Shown: positions 1 through 13,438, numbered from the stretch's first letter. The stretch is DNA of 64,000 nucleotides from Immersiella caudata (GCA_030512335.1 JAULSU010000005.1:1302001-1366000), one strand, 5' to 3'. Made by a program: numbers and translations. Notes: a model not told the origin generated them from the letters alone.

Positions 1-3000
1 CGGGTCTGCTGAAGCTCACCAGCTCCGGGGCTACCTCATCCCAGGACAGCGGCTCCGACCTGGGACACGAAGATGGGCCCCTTGTTGACGAATACCCCGC
101 TGCCTCGTTTCCGGACTACTCTGAGAAGCCGTTGAGCGAGCAGTTGGAGCCCATTGCAGTGGTTGGAATGGGTGAGTCAAGCTGAATTTTTTTTGTGGAA
201 GGAGCAAGTGCAGCGTCGAAGTGGACCCACCCATTAAATTTCTGCCATTGCGCGGGAGACGTTTAGGATTTTCTCCTCGCACTTCATCACACTGCGCAAT
301 GCTAACCGAGTCCAGGATGTCGGCTTCCCGGAGATGTCGACACGCCGGCCAAGTTCTGGGACATGATGTTGAACAAGAAGACAGGCAACACGCCCAAGGT
401 GCCTGCCTCGCGTTTCAACATCGACGCACACATCCACAAGAACAACGATCGGCCTGGCAGCTTTGGCGTCCTGGGGGGATATTTCCTGAACGAGGACCTC
501 GCCAATTTTGACCCTTCCTTTTTCGGTATTACCCCTATCGAGGCCTTGTGGATGGACCCCCAACAGAGAAAACTCCTCGAGGTTGTCTACGAAGCGCTAG
601 AGTCTGGTGGTATCACATTGGACGCTATCTCGGGAACCCGCACAGCTGTGTTTGCCGCCAGTTTCACTGCCGATTGGCAGCAAATGTATGTGGGATTGCA
701 TCTGTCATCTTTCCGCTTCACCCTCTCCCCCTGTTGGCTCAGGACTACGAGGGGTCATCCTCCAGTCCGAACAGGAGTCTCCTGAAAGGAGGTAGAGATC
801 TAACATGTATCACCAGGTCGTTCAAAGACCCCTCGTTTCGACACAGTCTGTCAGCGACTGGCGTTGACCCAGGCATCATCAGCAACCGCATCAGTCACGT
901 CTTCAACCTCAAGGGTCCTTCGATCGTATGCAACACTGCATGCAGTTCTTCGGTATACGCGCTGCACAACGCGTGCAATGCGTTGCGAAACAAAGAGTGC
1001 GAGGGCGCCATCGTTGGAGGTGTCAACCTCATCATTACGGTCGATCAGCACATGAATACCGCCAAACTTGGCGTGCTCTCACCCACTTCAACATGCCATA
1101 CGTTTGACGAGAGTGCTGACGGATACGGCCGCGCTGATGCCGTGGGCGCCGTGTACCTCAAGCGTCTATCTGATGCCATCCGCGACGGTGACCCAATCCG
1201 GGGCGTCATCCGCGCGAGCGCCACCAATAACAACGGCAAGGTTGCTGGTGTTGGCATCACGCATCCGAACCGAGAAGGCCAGGCCGCTGTCATCAGCCAT
1301 GCCTACAAGCGGGGGGGTGATCTCGATCCTCGACTGACCGGATACTTTGAGTGCCACGGCACCGGCACCGCGATCGGCGATCCTCTCGAAGTTCACGCTC
1401 TCGCCTTGGCGATGAACCAGCAGCGAACGCCAGACGACGACCCGCTCTTCATCGGCGCAGTCAAGACAAATATCGGCCATTCTGAAGCCGCCAGCGGTCT
1501 TTCTGCGCTCATCAAGGCCGTCCTGATCGCCGAGCGGGGCATCATCCCGCCAACCAGGGGCATCATCAACCCCAACCCAAAGATCAGGTGGGATGAGTGG
1601 AAGGTCAAGGCTGTGACTGAACCCGTCCCCTTCCCCAAGCACCTCCCTGTCCGACGTGTCTCGGTGAACAGCTTCGGCTACGGAGGGACCAATGCCCATG
1701 TTGTCGTTGAGGCAGCCGAGTCCATGGTTCTGGCGCGGGACGCCCAGCCGTACCGGTTCGCCCAGGGCTCAGGCAAGCAATTTGCGCCCAGACGGGCCAT
1801 GCACCGCAAGCGACCCTTCCTTCTCCCGTTCTCAGCACATGACAAGGCCACGCTCAAGAGGAATATTGATGCGCACGGCCAGGTTGCCAGCAAGTACAAT
1901 CTCCTCGACTTGTCTTACACACTCTTGACTCGGCGCACCAAGTTCCCCAGCGCAGCCTTCGCGGTAGCCAGCCATGGCAACTTGGACAGCGTCTTCGGCA
2001 ATGTGTCTACTTCGTTTACGTTCGCCGACAAGAAACCTATCCAGACGGTCGGGTTTATCTTCACTGGCCAAGGTGCGCAGTGGGCACGCATGGGCGCTGA
2101 GCTGATCGAGCACTGCCCGCGCTTCCTCCAGTCCATCCGCAATCTCGACGCGGCACTGGAGGAACTGCATGATGCACCCAACTGGTCCATCGAGGACGTG
2201 CTGTTGGAGCCCGCGGAGAACTCGAGGATTGGAGACGCCGAGTTCAGCCAGCCCTTGTGCACCGCTATCCAAGTTGCCCTGGTTCAGGTGCTCGAGCACT
2301 GGGGGATCCGACCGGCGGTAACAGTGGGCCACTCCTCAGGAGAGATTGCCGCTGCCTATGCTGCAGGCCTGATCTCGGCCGGTGATGCCATCGCTGCAGC
2401 GTACTACCGCGGAAGGGTCACCAAGGATATCACAACCAACGGTGCCATGCTGGCAGTTGGTCTTGGGGCTGAAGCCGTCACGCATTTCACCTCCCGCCAT
2501 GGTGGAAAGGTGGTCGTCGCTTGCCACAACTCGCCCTCAAGCGTGACTCTCAGTGGTGACGCCGATGTTATCGAGCAGGTGAGGGTGGAGCTGGAGAATG
2601 CGAAGATCTTTGCCCGGACTGTGAAGACCAACGGGAAGGCCTACCACTCGCACCACATGGCTCCTGTTGCCGAGAAGTACGAGAAGCTCATCCGCGCTGC
2701 CAAGGAGCGCTGGACCTTTGATGAGCTCCCTCGGCCAAGCTCAGCGAAGATGGTGTCTTCGGTGACCAACGCCGTTCTTCCCGATACAACGGTGCTGGAC
2801 GACAGCTACTGGAGCTCCAACCTTCGCAACCCGGTGCTGTTCAACCAAGCAGTTCAGACCATTCTCACTAGTCCGGAGTTCTCGGAACTGGATCTCTTTG
2901 TCGAGATTGGCCCCCACTCAGCCATGTCTGGCCCCTTCAAGCAAATCAAGGCGGCCCTTGGGACCCAGAGCAAGGTTGACTACCTGCCTACCCTACTGCG

Positions 3001-6000
3001 TGGCAAGGACTCAGCTGTGCAACTTCTCTCTTTTGCCGGCGAGATGTTCCTTCGCAGCTACCCCATGATCTCAGAGCGTGTGGCGAGCATTTACACCGAG
3101 AACCCACTGTCCCGGTCTCTCAAGCCCGGCAAGCTTTCTCAGTCGCAGCCCGCTGTCATCGTTGACCTCCCCCGGTACCAATGGAACTACACCCGTCCGC
3201 TGTGGGCCGAGACCCGGGCTAGCAAGGAGCAGCGCAATCCCAAGTTCCCTCGCCACGACGTTCTCGGTCAGCTCGTCATCGGGTCATCTCTGGCCGAGCC
3301 AACCTGGCGCAACGTCCTGCGAATCAGCGACCTGCCATGGCTCAAGCACCACTCGCTTGGTGGCGAGTCTGTCTTCCCCGCCGCGGGATACTTCGCCATG
3401 GCCATCGAAGCCATCACGCAGCTCAACGAGACCAGCGATCAGCCCGTCGAGATTGCCAACTATGTGCTACGTGACGTATCCATCAAGAAGGCGTTGGTGA
3501 CCCCCGACGACGACGAGGGAATCGAGGTCATGTTCAACATGCGTCCTTCGACGTTCGCCTCGGCCGAATCCAAGACTGCGGGTACCTGGTGGGATTTCGG
3601 TGTCTCGTCCATCGACCGTGACGGTGTCAAGAAGGAGCACATGGCTGGCAGCATCAGCATCAACGCTGGCCCACGCACCAAGGCACCTCGCGAAGCGCCG
3701 CAGTTTCCCCAGCGGGCCAGTGGACGGGCGTGGAACCAGGCACTCCGCGAGGTTGGTTTCGACTACGGGCCGACGTTCCAGGACATGGACAATGTGCGAT
3801 TTGATGGACACAGCTACCAGGCCAGCTGCACGACCAACATCAAGCAGGAGGTGGACACTTCTCTGGGCGAGTCACGCTACGCGTTGCATCCGGCCGTCGT
3901 GGACTCGACGTTGCAGCTCAGCATTGCCGCCATCTATGCAGGACGCACGAACGTCATGGACTGCGGTGTGGTGCCCATCCAAGTCGACCAGGTCACCATT
4001 TGGCCGCCCACCGCGCAGCAGCTCGAGACGCAGAAGGCTAGCGCTTATGCTTGGGTTGATCGCCGCGGTATTCGAGCATTTGAAAACAGTGTCCAAATGA
4101 CCGCAGAGGACGGGACCATGGTTCTGGAGATCCTGAACGTGCGCACCACTTCCTATGAGGCGGCCGTGCCCCAGAAGGCCGAGCTGGCCCTGAGCGAGGC
4201 GCCGTACGGCGAGATGGTGTGGACACGCGACTTCAATACGTTCGAAACGCCCGCCGACATCGAGGGACTATCCGAGTTCGACCTGTTGGACCTCGCTTTG
4301 TTCAAGAACCCCGCGCAAAAGGTGCTCGAGCTAGGATTCCAGTATGGGCCCTCGCTCCTGGAGAAGCATCCCCAGGTCTCGTACACCATGGCTGTTTTCT
4401 CAGCTGAGCAAAAGGAGACTGCTGAAGCAGCAGTGGCATCTTTCACCAACGCCAAGGTCGTGCAGATTGACCTGCAGAAAGAGGGTGGCATCGAAGCACA
4501 AGGCATCAAGACGGCATCCTACGATATCGTGTCTCTATCGGGCGGTGTCAAGGAGGAATCTCATGCAGGCGTCTTGCCTCAGCTCGGAAAGGCCCTCAAG
4601 GCGGATGGTCTGACGACTTGGAGTGCGCCTACCAGCCCGGCAGCCTTAATCGTGATGGGATACGGCGACCTCAAGTGCCCTACCATCAACCCTTCCGGCG
4701 TCGGAATGAACCGTGGCACCGCCACGAACGGGACACAACACGCATCTGCCAAGTCCCCCGAGGTTCAGATCGTGTACCGCAAGTACGCCTGCGATGTGTC
4801 TGCCGTCATCAAAGCCACATTCGAGGCATTGTCGTGGCAGGTGAAGCTCCGCAAACTGAGTGACTGCGACAAGGAAGTTGGCGCCGAGCACGTCATCATG
4901 CTGGACGACATGGATGGGCCCCTGCTGCTCACCATGACCGAGACCGAGTTTGAGGCTATCAAGACCATTTCTCAGACGACAAAGTCAGCTCTTTGGGTGA
5001 CCCCTGGCTCGTTCCTCCAGGGAGAGCTGCCCGACTACGCAATGACATCCGGCCTCGTGCGGGCCCTCACATCCGAAAACGCATCGGTGGATTTCCGTAC
5101 TCTGGATCTCGAGTTCACCACCTGCCCGCCGGAGAAGATCGTCGAGGCTATCAAGAGAATTGTCGTGCAGCAAGTGCAGCAGGAGGGAGTTCGCGAGCAT
5201 GAGTACTGTCTTTCTCGCGGACAGCTCAACATCAGCCGGCTTGTGCGCAATCAGGGCCTCAACACCGTGTTCAACCCCTCACGTCAAACCGAGTCGGAGA
5301 CCATCAAGGCAGGAGACCGTCTCACTGGCGTTGTGTCAAAGGGCAAGGTTGTCTTCCAGCCCTTGTCCGGTGACGAGACAGCCGTTGCGCCTGGCCACGT
5401 CGAGGTGCAAGTAACGCACAGCACCCTGACCAAGGAAGGTGTCCGCGTCATTGCTGGCACGGACTACCCTACGACCTTCAGCCATGAGCTTGCTGGCGTG
5501 GTTACGAAGCTCGGTCCCGATGTCACCGGTCTCGCTGTTGGGGATCACGTCGTTGGTATCCACGCCGACAGCTTCTCGACCCGCCAGCAAGTCCCTGCTC
5601 CTCTCTTCCAGAAGCTTTACGACGGCGAGGATTCCTCCGAGGTCGTTTCTCTTCTCATGCCGTACGCCACGGCGCTCCACGGCCTCCAGAACTTGGCCCG
5701 TCTCCAGCGCGGCGAGCACGTCCTCATCCTTCACGGCACTGGCACCTCGGGCGCAGCTGCTGTGAAGATCGCCCATGCCAACGGCGCCATCCCATATGTT
5801 GTTGCCTTCACCGAGGATGAGCTCGACTTCCTGTACTTCGACCTGCGCATGCCGGCCGAGCACATCCTACTCCTTCCCGAGGGTGATGTTGCATCTCTGT
5901 CTGAACGCATTCTTTCTCTTACGGCGGGTCGCGGCGTGGATGTTGTCTTCAGCGCCGGGAGCAACGTCGACCCCGCTGCCGCCCGCGAGGCCTGGCGATC

Positions 6001-7483
6001 GTGCATCGCGGGCTTTGGTCGCTTCGTCGACAGTGGCCGCAAGGACGTCCTGTCTCGGAATGTGCTGGATATCCTTCCTGCGCAGAGGAATGCGAGCTAT
6101 CTGCCGTTTGACCTGCTCGATATTATCGCCACCAAGCCAGATACTCTTGCAAGGCTGGTAGAGGAGGTGTTGAGATTGCATCGGTTGGATCTCGTCGATG
6201 TGCCTGGCGTTTTGGAGCACATCAGTCTTTCTGTCCTCGGCCAAGCTTCATCCACCTTCAGCGATGCGTTCGGTGCGGTGAAGCCAGTGGTTCAGTACTT
6301 CGACGAAACGGAATCCACTGTCGTCGAGGTCCTGCCAACAAGACAGAAGCTCATGTTCGATCCCAACGCAACGTACCTTCTCGTTGGCTGCCTCGGCGGC
6401 TTAGGCCGGAGTCTGACGTCGTGGATGATGAAGTCAGGGGCTCGCCGATTCACCTTCCTTTCTCGATCCGGCGCTGATGCCCCATCGGCAGCGAAGCTCG
6501 TGGCAGATATGAAAGCGGCCGGCGCCATCGTCCAGATCGTGAGAGGCGATGTCTCTTCGGCGGATGACGTGAGGTGTGCAGTGGCGGGAATTCCCGCCGA
6601 AGCCCCCATCAAGGGCGTCGTACACGCCGCCATGGTGCTGCGGGACGGACTCTTCCACTCGATGTCCTTTGATAATTGGACCACTTGCATCGAGCCCAAA
6701 GTCAAGGGCGCCGCCAACCTGCACGCTGCGCTTGGATCCACTCCTCTCGACTTCTTCATCATGACGAGCTCGGTGTCTGGCGTCCTCGGCACTCCCGGCC
6801 AGGCGAACTACGCGGCTGCGAACAGTTACATGGACTCACTCGCTCTTCACCGCCGCACCCATGGCCAAGTCGCAACCTCGGTCGTGCTTCCCATGGTCCT
6901 CGGCGTTGGCGTCGTCGCCGAGAACACCGCTCTGGAGGAGGCGCTCAAGTCGAAGGGTATGTACGGCATCGACGAGGAACAGCTTCTCGAAGCATTCGAA
7001 GCTGCCATCGTCTCTCAGTCCCTCGATGCTGTCCCGTCTCACATCATCGTCGGTCTCGATCCGTATCGCCTCCAGAAGGCAGCAGTTCCCGATGTCACCA
7101 GTTTCTGGGAGGAGGATCCCCGCTTCAATCACGTCGTCCACGACATGACGTCCTCCACAGACTCGGTCTCGGGAAGCGGCGGCGCCCAGAGCATCATCGC
7201 GACTATCCGCGCATCGCCGGCTGAGGCCATCGAGCTCGTCGAGGAGCACTTCATCAACAAGTTGGCGCGCATGTTGATGCTCAACGCGGAGGATTTCGAC
7301 GCCAACGCGCGCAGTATTGCGGATTATGGCGTGGATAGCATGACAGGTGCGGAGTTGAGGAATTGGATTTTCAAGGAGTATCGTATCGATATTCCGTTTC
7401 AACAGTTGCTAGCGCCGAGCTTGACGATTGGGAAGTTTGCGCGGCAGGTGTGTGTTGCGGCTGGGGTCGTGGCTGGGGAGTGA
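1..7483 (+). CDS. Highly reducing type I polyketide synthase, 5' end outside window
   Basis: Iterative HR-PKS that builds a reduced polyketide chain. I join 3..171, 316..685 and 817..7483, which stays in frame for about 2,401 residues; no start Met is visible, so the N-terminus lies upstream. Domains in order (numbering of this partial protein): KS from about 49 with Cys222, His360 and His401; AT with GHSSGE Ser686; DH with His1025 in an HxxxGxxxxP motif and Asp1209; a degenerate methyltransferase-like stretch near 1350; ER about 1680-2000; KR with a GGLG motif near 2035 and Tyr2178; a C-terminal carrier domain with phosphopantetheine Ser2354 in VDSM. There is no thioesterase or reductase release domain, so release would be in trans. 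The KS active site reads NTACSSS rather than DTACSSS. The ER nucleotide loop and the MT motif are divergent. The remaining genes of any pathway must lie upstream, because no tailoring enzyme follows directly. Confidence 0.95.
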
Positions 7484-7983
7484 ATGTGTTCCATCTGATT
7501 TGGGCGTTGCATAATTCAGGCTTATTTCATAGGGTTTCCTTGGCTACCTTTTCTTGGTTAGATAGTTTGCAGTTTTGACTTTATTCTCACGACATCGATG
7601 GCCTTAGCGGATGCGCATGTGATTGACTTGCATCTGTCGAAAGTGGTGAGTGACGATGAGTGTGTGTGAGAAAATCATCAACGTGGCGACCGTAGAGCCA
7701 CGGCTTCGAGTGCCACCAAAGTAAAAAAAAAAAAAAAAAACCACAAAAATCAATGACAAAGTTCCCCGTCACCGGCCAACAACAAACTTAACCTTGTATC
7801 AAGAACGCTCCATATCTGGCATAGGAAGTTGAGACTGGGGTAGCCACGCCGCCGTGCCAGTCGATTATCGCAGCCCAAACCCCAGCAGCATCCTCACAGT
7901 CGGGCGCATCCCGTGTCGCCGCAACATCTTCTCACGCCAACCTCACCGCTTCCTTCGCCTGAAACAAGACAAGGCAATCAACA
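7484..7983. other. Intergenic, PKS 3' flank
   Basis: About 500 bp holding the PKS 3' untranslated region and the leader of the next, degraded gene. It is A/T-richer than the coding flanks and contains an 18-base A run. I see no coding sequence or RNA gene in it. Confidence 0.6.
7723..7740 (+). repeat. Poly-A run, A18
   Basis: Uninterrupted run of 18 A bases in the PKS 3' flank. It could be a simple-sequence tract or the tail of an old retroposed insertion; I found no LINE-like ORF beside it. Confidence 0.9.
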
Positions 7984-9171
7984 TGTACTCCGACAGCGGC
8001 AGTGAATATGGTGATGATTACTACATGCGCGCTTTCCGGATAAACCTAGGGGGGTTCGGCCGGGGAGACATGATGCCCGAGTGGGAAGACGATGACGATA
8101 GGTACATACACGATGATGGTGAAGACATCATGGGCGAAGTACCGGACCACGACAAACCCCATTGGGATTTTCACAAGACAATAGTACTGGGAGTAACAAA
8201 GGCGACTCTACGAACAGCAGCAGGATCTCGTAAAGACGCAAGGCTTCTTTCGACGAATTGCCGACACCATAAGCAACATGGCATCCGCGAAGGCTCTTCA
8301 ATTTAGAGATCTCGACATCCGACGGGGCCTTGCAGCGGAGTTCCTATTTTTGGGCTCTGTGCGCGACGAGGATTTCCCGGGAAAATACATCGAACGAGAC
8401 TAAGTTGTTACTCTAACGAGAACCGCTTTTTGTGGTTATTTCGCTCCCCTAACACAACACACAAAAGTTCTAATTTCCAAGAACGTTCATCCGGAACACA
8501 TCGGTAGATTTGGTCAAAGTTAGGCGATTTCCCACCTCGGTCGACATCAAGGTCTTTGACGGACCTGACGAACACCATGTGGGGTTTCCTCCTTCCTGGC
8601 CTGAACATCGAGAAATGCTGGAGTTAGCAGTGCAGCAGCTAGTGAGCTTCCGATTCTATCCCGGGTGTCCGCTGTTCTGGTGGGAGTCGGCAGACGGGGA
8701 CGAAGATAACAAGCGTTTGTTTGCCCCCTTTTTCAATCCAACCCCCCCCCCCCTCCCCCCGGGCCAATGGCAAAGCCTCGAATTGGAGAATTTCCGCTTG
8801 TGGACAGGCACCTGGGCCTCAACGTTGGAAGTTTTGAGGCAGTTGGATTGCCCGTTCGAAATGCTCGAGGAGGCTAGAGGCGACGAAGAGATGCTCATCC
8901 CGGGAAACCTGCTCAACCGCATTCAAGGGGACTTATTTCGGTAAAGTCATGAGAGCGACGAGGAATCATGCCTTGCGGAAAAGTACAGTTGGGGAGACGA
9001 CATGCCCAGTCCTGTCGCTGCGATGGCGCAGGATGTTGGGATCTCTTATGATTAAATTGCAGTAGCTGACGCGGGCGTGTTGGAAAAGTACAGGAGGAGA
9101 TTGAAGCGGGTGGCGGAGATTCGTGCGAAGTACCCTGGCGTTAATGGTTCTGCGGGCGAGGATGAATGAGG
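7984..9171 (+). pseudogene. Degraded LRR/F-box-like family protein
   Basis: Coding-like segments in shifting frames on one strand. They are an acidic N-terminus from Met at 7984 (MYSDSGSEYGDDYY), a stretch around 8227-8402 in another frame (KTQGFFRRIADTISNM), then a long open stretch about 8474-8944 ending in a region with LENFRLWTGTWASTLEVLRQ. A further in-frame segment after two stops (KYRRRLKRVAEIRAKYPG) ends at 9171. The LxTGxWxxxLxxLR motif also occurs in the minus-strand gene at 14863-15947, so the two are probably paralogues. Because the frame changes and no single splice pattern joins the pieces, I read this as a decayed gene, though missed introns are possible. The function of the family is unknown to me; the repeated Leu spacing suggests an LRR fold. 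Confidence 0.55.
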
Positions 9172-9932
9172 GTGTGGGCGGCGCCGGTGTTAGGGGCAAG
9201 AATGGTGGGAATGGCGGCGATGACACGGGAATTGTGACGATGGTATGAAGGGTTGGGGATTCTATAGGGAACAGCGCTTTTTAAGAAGCACGGTTAGATG
9301 GGGTTTGGATGGGTTCATTGTGATGCTTTTCTGCACGGGGCTTGGGGGGATTTCTTATTTTTTACTGGTCTGGCTTTCCCTTCCCATCTTTTCATTTGCG
9401 TGAAGAGACTCTTCTTTTAATACAGGTCTTGTACGGGTCTTGATGGTGTGCGGTTAAGATGAGGTGTAGAGTGGGTTGAATGACGTTACTTTCCCATCTT
9501 GGGCCCATGAACAGTGTGGTCTCAACCGGCTGCGCGACACAGTCGGACACCAGTCGTCTGTCTCCCGGCAAGGGAGGGGTAGACAAAACGTAGCTCGCCC
9601 TGCAATACGTCCACAACTATCGGCACCAGTTGTTGGATGCTATCTTAGGGTGTACGCGGCCTCTGCCGAGAAAATCTCTGCTACCTGCGACAGGTTATTC
9701 TAGGTGACGCTGACCTAACAAGTACCAGCATCCCGGAACCCGAAGAGGTCTTTCGACTAGACACGACGCCAGATAGCCCACGAGAGGAATTTAGTGGCGG
9801 CGACTGTGGTGATGAGGGACATGCCGAGGAACAAAAGAGGGCGAAAGCGGCTGAGGAAAGAGTTGTGGAGATAGGAGCAGTGTTTTGAGAAGGTGAAGTA
9901 CTCTCAAAGTAGATGTTTGGCGTTGTTTGAAT
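9172..9932. other. Intergenic, about 760 bp
   Basis: Between two pseudogenes. The right part, up to 9932, may hold decayed 3' sequence of the minus-strand HET pseudogene, but no convincing protein segment could be read. Nothing else seen. Confidence 0.5.
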
Positions 9933-11752
9933 CTAGAGACTCGGGGATGTCACCTTGGTGGATTGTGGTAATGACAGCTCCGGGGAAGCGTTCGCCGATG
10001 GGCGGTAGGGCTGATTCTTGAGGGTGGGGTATTGCCATGCGTTGATGGCCGAGTATTGACTGGTGAGGAGGTGTCCGACGGTGACCATGGCGGAGGAGAT
10101 AGAGTTGGGCAGGGGAGAGATTTGACTATCGGCCATTGCGTTGGTGAAGTCTTTGACTTCGTCGATTATGAAGCCGCTCAAGGTAAGTACCCTGCCATTG
10201 ACCTTGAGAGCTTTGGGATATATGTTGGCAAGGCACGGGTTGCCAGTACCCAGGGTGCCCCGTTCAAACGGAACGTCTGACTTTGACGCCCCGCGTTAGC
10301 GCTCGCGCGCGCGCGATGCGTGCCGTGGTCCAGTCGACGACCCATGACGGTAAGCCCGGTACTCGACCATTGGGTCGTTCAACGCCAAGCCCGACACTAG
10401 AAAGAGCATACAGCTTGGGGAATCGATCCAAAAGTTTCTCCATCGCCCGTTGATAGAAGAGGGCTACATCAACCCTGTAGTCCGGGGTGATGAACGGGTC
10501 CGGGCTCCGCCCATTCCCTCGTGACGACGCCATGCCTAGCATAGCACACACCATATCTCTCGTATTAGTGGCCAGCGTAAAAGTGCTACTATGCAGCAGC
10601 CACCTGACACCTACACCGCCGCGCCGGAGAGCATCCTGAGTTCGTATCAAGCAAACAATGCTCTGAATGACGCCCGTGGTCGCGAGTTGGCCAGGCGCCA
10701 CGGCCCTCTCCCAGCATAGAAAGGCAGTGGCCACATCGTCCCAGGTAGCCCGTGACGATTTGCCCCAGTGAAGCCAGACCGGGTCGCAAGACAGCGCCAC
10801 CTCCTGAATGATCCAAACACGGCGCCACCACGGGTAGTCGAGCAACCCCAAGAGAGGCCGCCACTTCTGCTCGTTGTGTTCGCGCAGGCTCGGTAACGAA
10901 GGCAATGTTCTCCATCCTCTTCGGACATCTGGGTCCGTAGATCGAATCATCGCCTAGGCTGACGTACGAAACCGTTGCTCGAGAGAGTGTGCGAAGCTAG
11001 CCAGCGCGATAATCTGCCTTTCGGCATCAACGGCCGCGGCATCGGTACTACTACCAGTCTCTCCCAACCAGACCAAGACCTCGCTCGCAGATTGGTAAAT
11101 CACGCCCATCAACGGCGCCTGCGCACTCTTCTCACCCAGGTCAGCTTGATTAATGCACACCGCGTCCGCCCAGAGCGATACGACATCATCGGGAGTCCGA
11201 AAACGATGCAGCGCATCGCGCTGGTTGGCCGTTACGTGAAGCGATCCGCAGTCGCATATTATCGGGATTTGAAGGCGTCTGGCCGCCCCCAGCAGTACGA
11301 AATGGCGGGGAATTGCGGTCGCGGGTCGCTACGGAGAGAGACCTGTCGGAGGGTGCAGCTGATGGGTGCGTCAAAGCTCCCAGGGTGGAGATCGGTGAGC
11401 CGGATTGTCCACGATGGGCCTAGATCGCACACCGGTGTCGTGCATCGTGCGGAGGAAAATACAGTTTTGGGTGAGGGGTTGTTGGGATGAGGTTGAAGGG
11501 TTGAGGTGGAGAATGCATCCCGCCAATCAGGCCGGCGGGCTTTGGGGCGGCAGGAGGGGCGCTTGGCGAGATATCTTCCCAGGTTGGTGGGGTGGGTGGA
11601 TGGTTCTTTCCAATATCTTCGGCAGGGTTGCGAGGATTGACACATTCTGGGGCTGACTCGGGCGGTACGTATGGCTTCGGAACTCGAGCAATAAACGTTT
11701 CCCTGTCACTCCGGTCCGCTGGGTCAGACCATCCGTGCGCCGGGTTGACCAA
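9933..11752 (-). pseudogene. HET-domain (heterokaryon incompatibility) protein, broken
   Basis: Minus-strand HET gene in at least four frame blocks. The HET start is clear (IRLTDLHPGSFDAP, then AISYCWG near 11290). It continues one base out of frame as IPIICDCGSLHVTANQ and LWADAVCINQADLGEK, the core HET motif. A TAG at 10954-10956 interrupts the frame before STDPDVRRGW, and WRRVWIIQEVAL follows in the same frame. The block ends at 10264, and a C-terminal piece (NGRVLTLSGFIIDEVKDF) continues in another frame down to 9933. The first shift lies in an A-run (plus-strand TTT at 11268-11270) where one added base would restore the frame. HET proteins trigger cell death after non-self recognition in fungi; this copy cannot make an intact protein unless the sequence has errors. 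Confidence 0.85.
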
Positions 11753-11998
11753 GGCGTTTACGGCCTAGTGGGGGATCGCGACCGGTCGCCACAACGACCG
11801 AGCACCTCAATTGTGCGCGATGGCCCACATGGCCCACCAAAAATTACCTGGGATTGGCAGACAGGGAGGCCAGCTTCCCATGTCCGCTTGGCGATTTAAA
11901 TGGCCATGGGCATCCATCTCACTCCCTGCCCGTCGAGCCCCATCGGTCCTGTCCCCCTCCACAGTCATCCCGCGGCGAGCGGATCAATTGCAAACAAA

Positions 11999-13200
11999 AT
12001 GGCCGACGCCGACGAGTCCGTTCTGCCACCGCCAGCGCCGCCGCCAGGCACCGACGTTGGTCGAGGACCGCTGGGAATGCCTGGCGGCCAGGACCGGTCG
12101 TACCAGGTCGACATCATTGTCTGCGCCATCATTACCGCCTTCATTGGCACCGTCTTTGTCGGCCTGCGATTTTATACCCGACGCGTCATTATCAATGTCC
12201 TGGGCTGGGAAGATTGGTTGATTTTGGCTGCACAGGTCTTCACCATCGCCATGTGCGGTGGCTTCATCCATGGTACGCACATCACAAATCTTTTCATTCT
12301 GTCCCTGACTGACGTCCTTTAGAGGTGTTTCTCGGCCACGGCCAACACTCGTGGCTCATCCCACCCGAAAATCTAGGCCCCCTGAACAAGGCTGGCTGGT
12401 ACACCATTCTCTTCTACGAGCTCGCTCGCTGCTGCGCCCAAGTCTCGATTACGATGCTTTATATCCGAATCTGGAATGTCCCTTGGGTCCGCCGCGCCGC
12501 CTACGCTCTCTTGGCCGTGGTGCTCATCTATAACGTCCTCACCGTCATCATGGTCCTCACTGCCTGCGTGCCCCTTGCTGCATTCTGGGACTTTGACCTG
12601 CTTTCTCGGGGCGCCTACTGCCACCACAAGAATCTGTGGTGGGCCAAGACGTACCTGCAGGTCATTGTCGACTTTTTGATCTACCTACTGCCCATGCCCG
12701 TCATCATCCGTGTCAAATTTCAGACGAGGCAGAAGGTCTTGCTCTTTATCCTGTTCGCCATGGGCTTCTTGTGAGTCTATCCCCGCGTGTATCGGTTTGG
12801 CTCTTGACTGACGATCTTCAGCATCTGCGCCCTATCCCTGGTCCGGGTGTATATCCTCAAGATTACCGCCACCAGCATCGATTTCCACTTCGACAACGTC
12901 CCCACAGCGCTGTGGTCGTGCATTGAAACGAACGCGACCGTCGTCGTGGCCTGCAACATGACATTGAAGCCGCTCCTGACCAAGTGGTTCCCCAATCTCA
13001 TGACGCCGAGTCGGGATTCCAACGAACGGGACCGCCAAGGCGATCCCGAGGCGAGCGACACAAGCGGTCGCGTACCAACAATCGGCTCTGGCCCTTGCCG
13101 CCCGGCCGTGGGCCAGGACCGGCTCTGGATGTTTGGTGGAGGTAGTGCGGTGGATGAGAAGGAGAAGACCAGTTCAATATCGGTGTCGGTGGAAAATTAA
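11999..13200 (+). CDS. Rhodopsin-domain integral membrane protein (fungal seven-TM family)
   Basis: Exons 11999..12272, 12323..12770 and 12822..13200 join in frame to 366 residues; the two introns (50 and 51 bp) have GT/AG ends. The protein has a short Pro-rich N-terminus, then seven hydrophobic segments with the family's hallmark motifs: LRFYTRR followed by GWEDWLIL, YELARCCAQVSITMLYIRIW, an AFWDFD loop with a Cys, WWAKTYLQVIVDFLIYLLPMP, and RVYILKITATSIDF. The C-terminal tail is polar and probably cytoplasmic. The family includes PTH11-like receptors, but no CFEM domain is present, so the ligand and role are unknown. I start at Met 11999; another in-frame Met at 11900 would add a Pro-rich leader with no family support. 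Confidence 0.9.
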
Positions 13201-13332
13201 ATCTTGTCGCTCTAAATTTACAATCTGTTTTGGATTTTTGAAGCCTTAAAATCCTACCGCGACGTGGAGTGACATGCCGCCAAGCCGCGCATCCAAAAGA
13301 CAGCCAAGTGGCGTGACATTCAAATTCCCCCC

Positions 13333-13339
13333 TATATAT
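13333..13339 (+). promoter_or_regulatory. TATA-like box before the MDR oxidoreductase gene
   Basis: TATATAT lies about 100 bp upstream of the start codon at 13439. It is followed by a C/T-rich stretch and CAA-rich sequence typical of fungal transcription starts. Prediction only. Confidence 0.4.
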
Positions 13340-13438
13340 CAACCCACCTCCCTTTCTTTTCCAACCTCAAGCCAACAAATTCCCATGCATCAACAATAAC
13401 CATCAAGGTCAATAGCCACGAATTCCGACACTGCTAGA

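Noticed and set aside
7587..7772. Minus-strand frame with poly-Phe
   Set aside because: Caused by the A18 run; no conserved motif.
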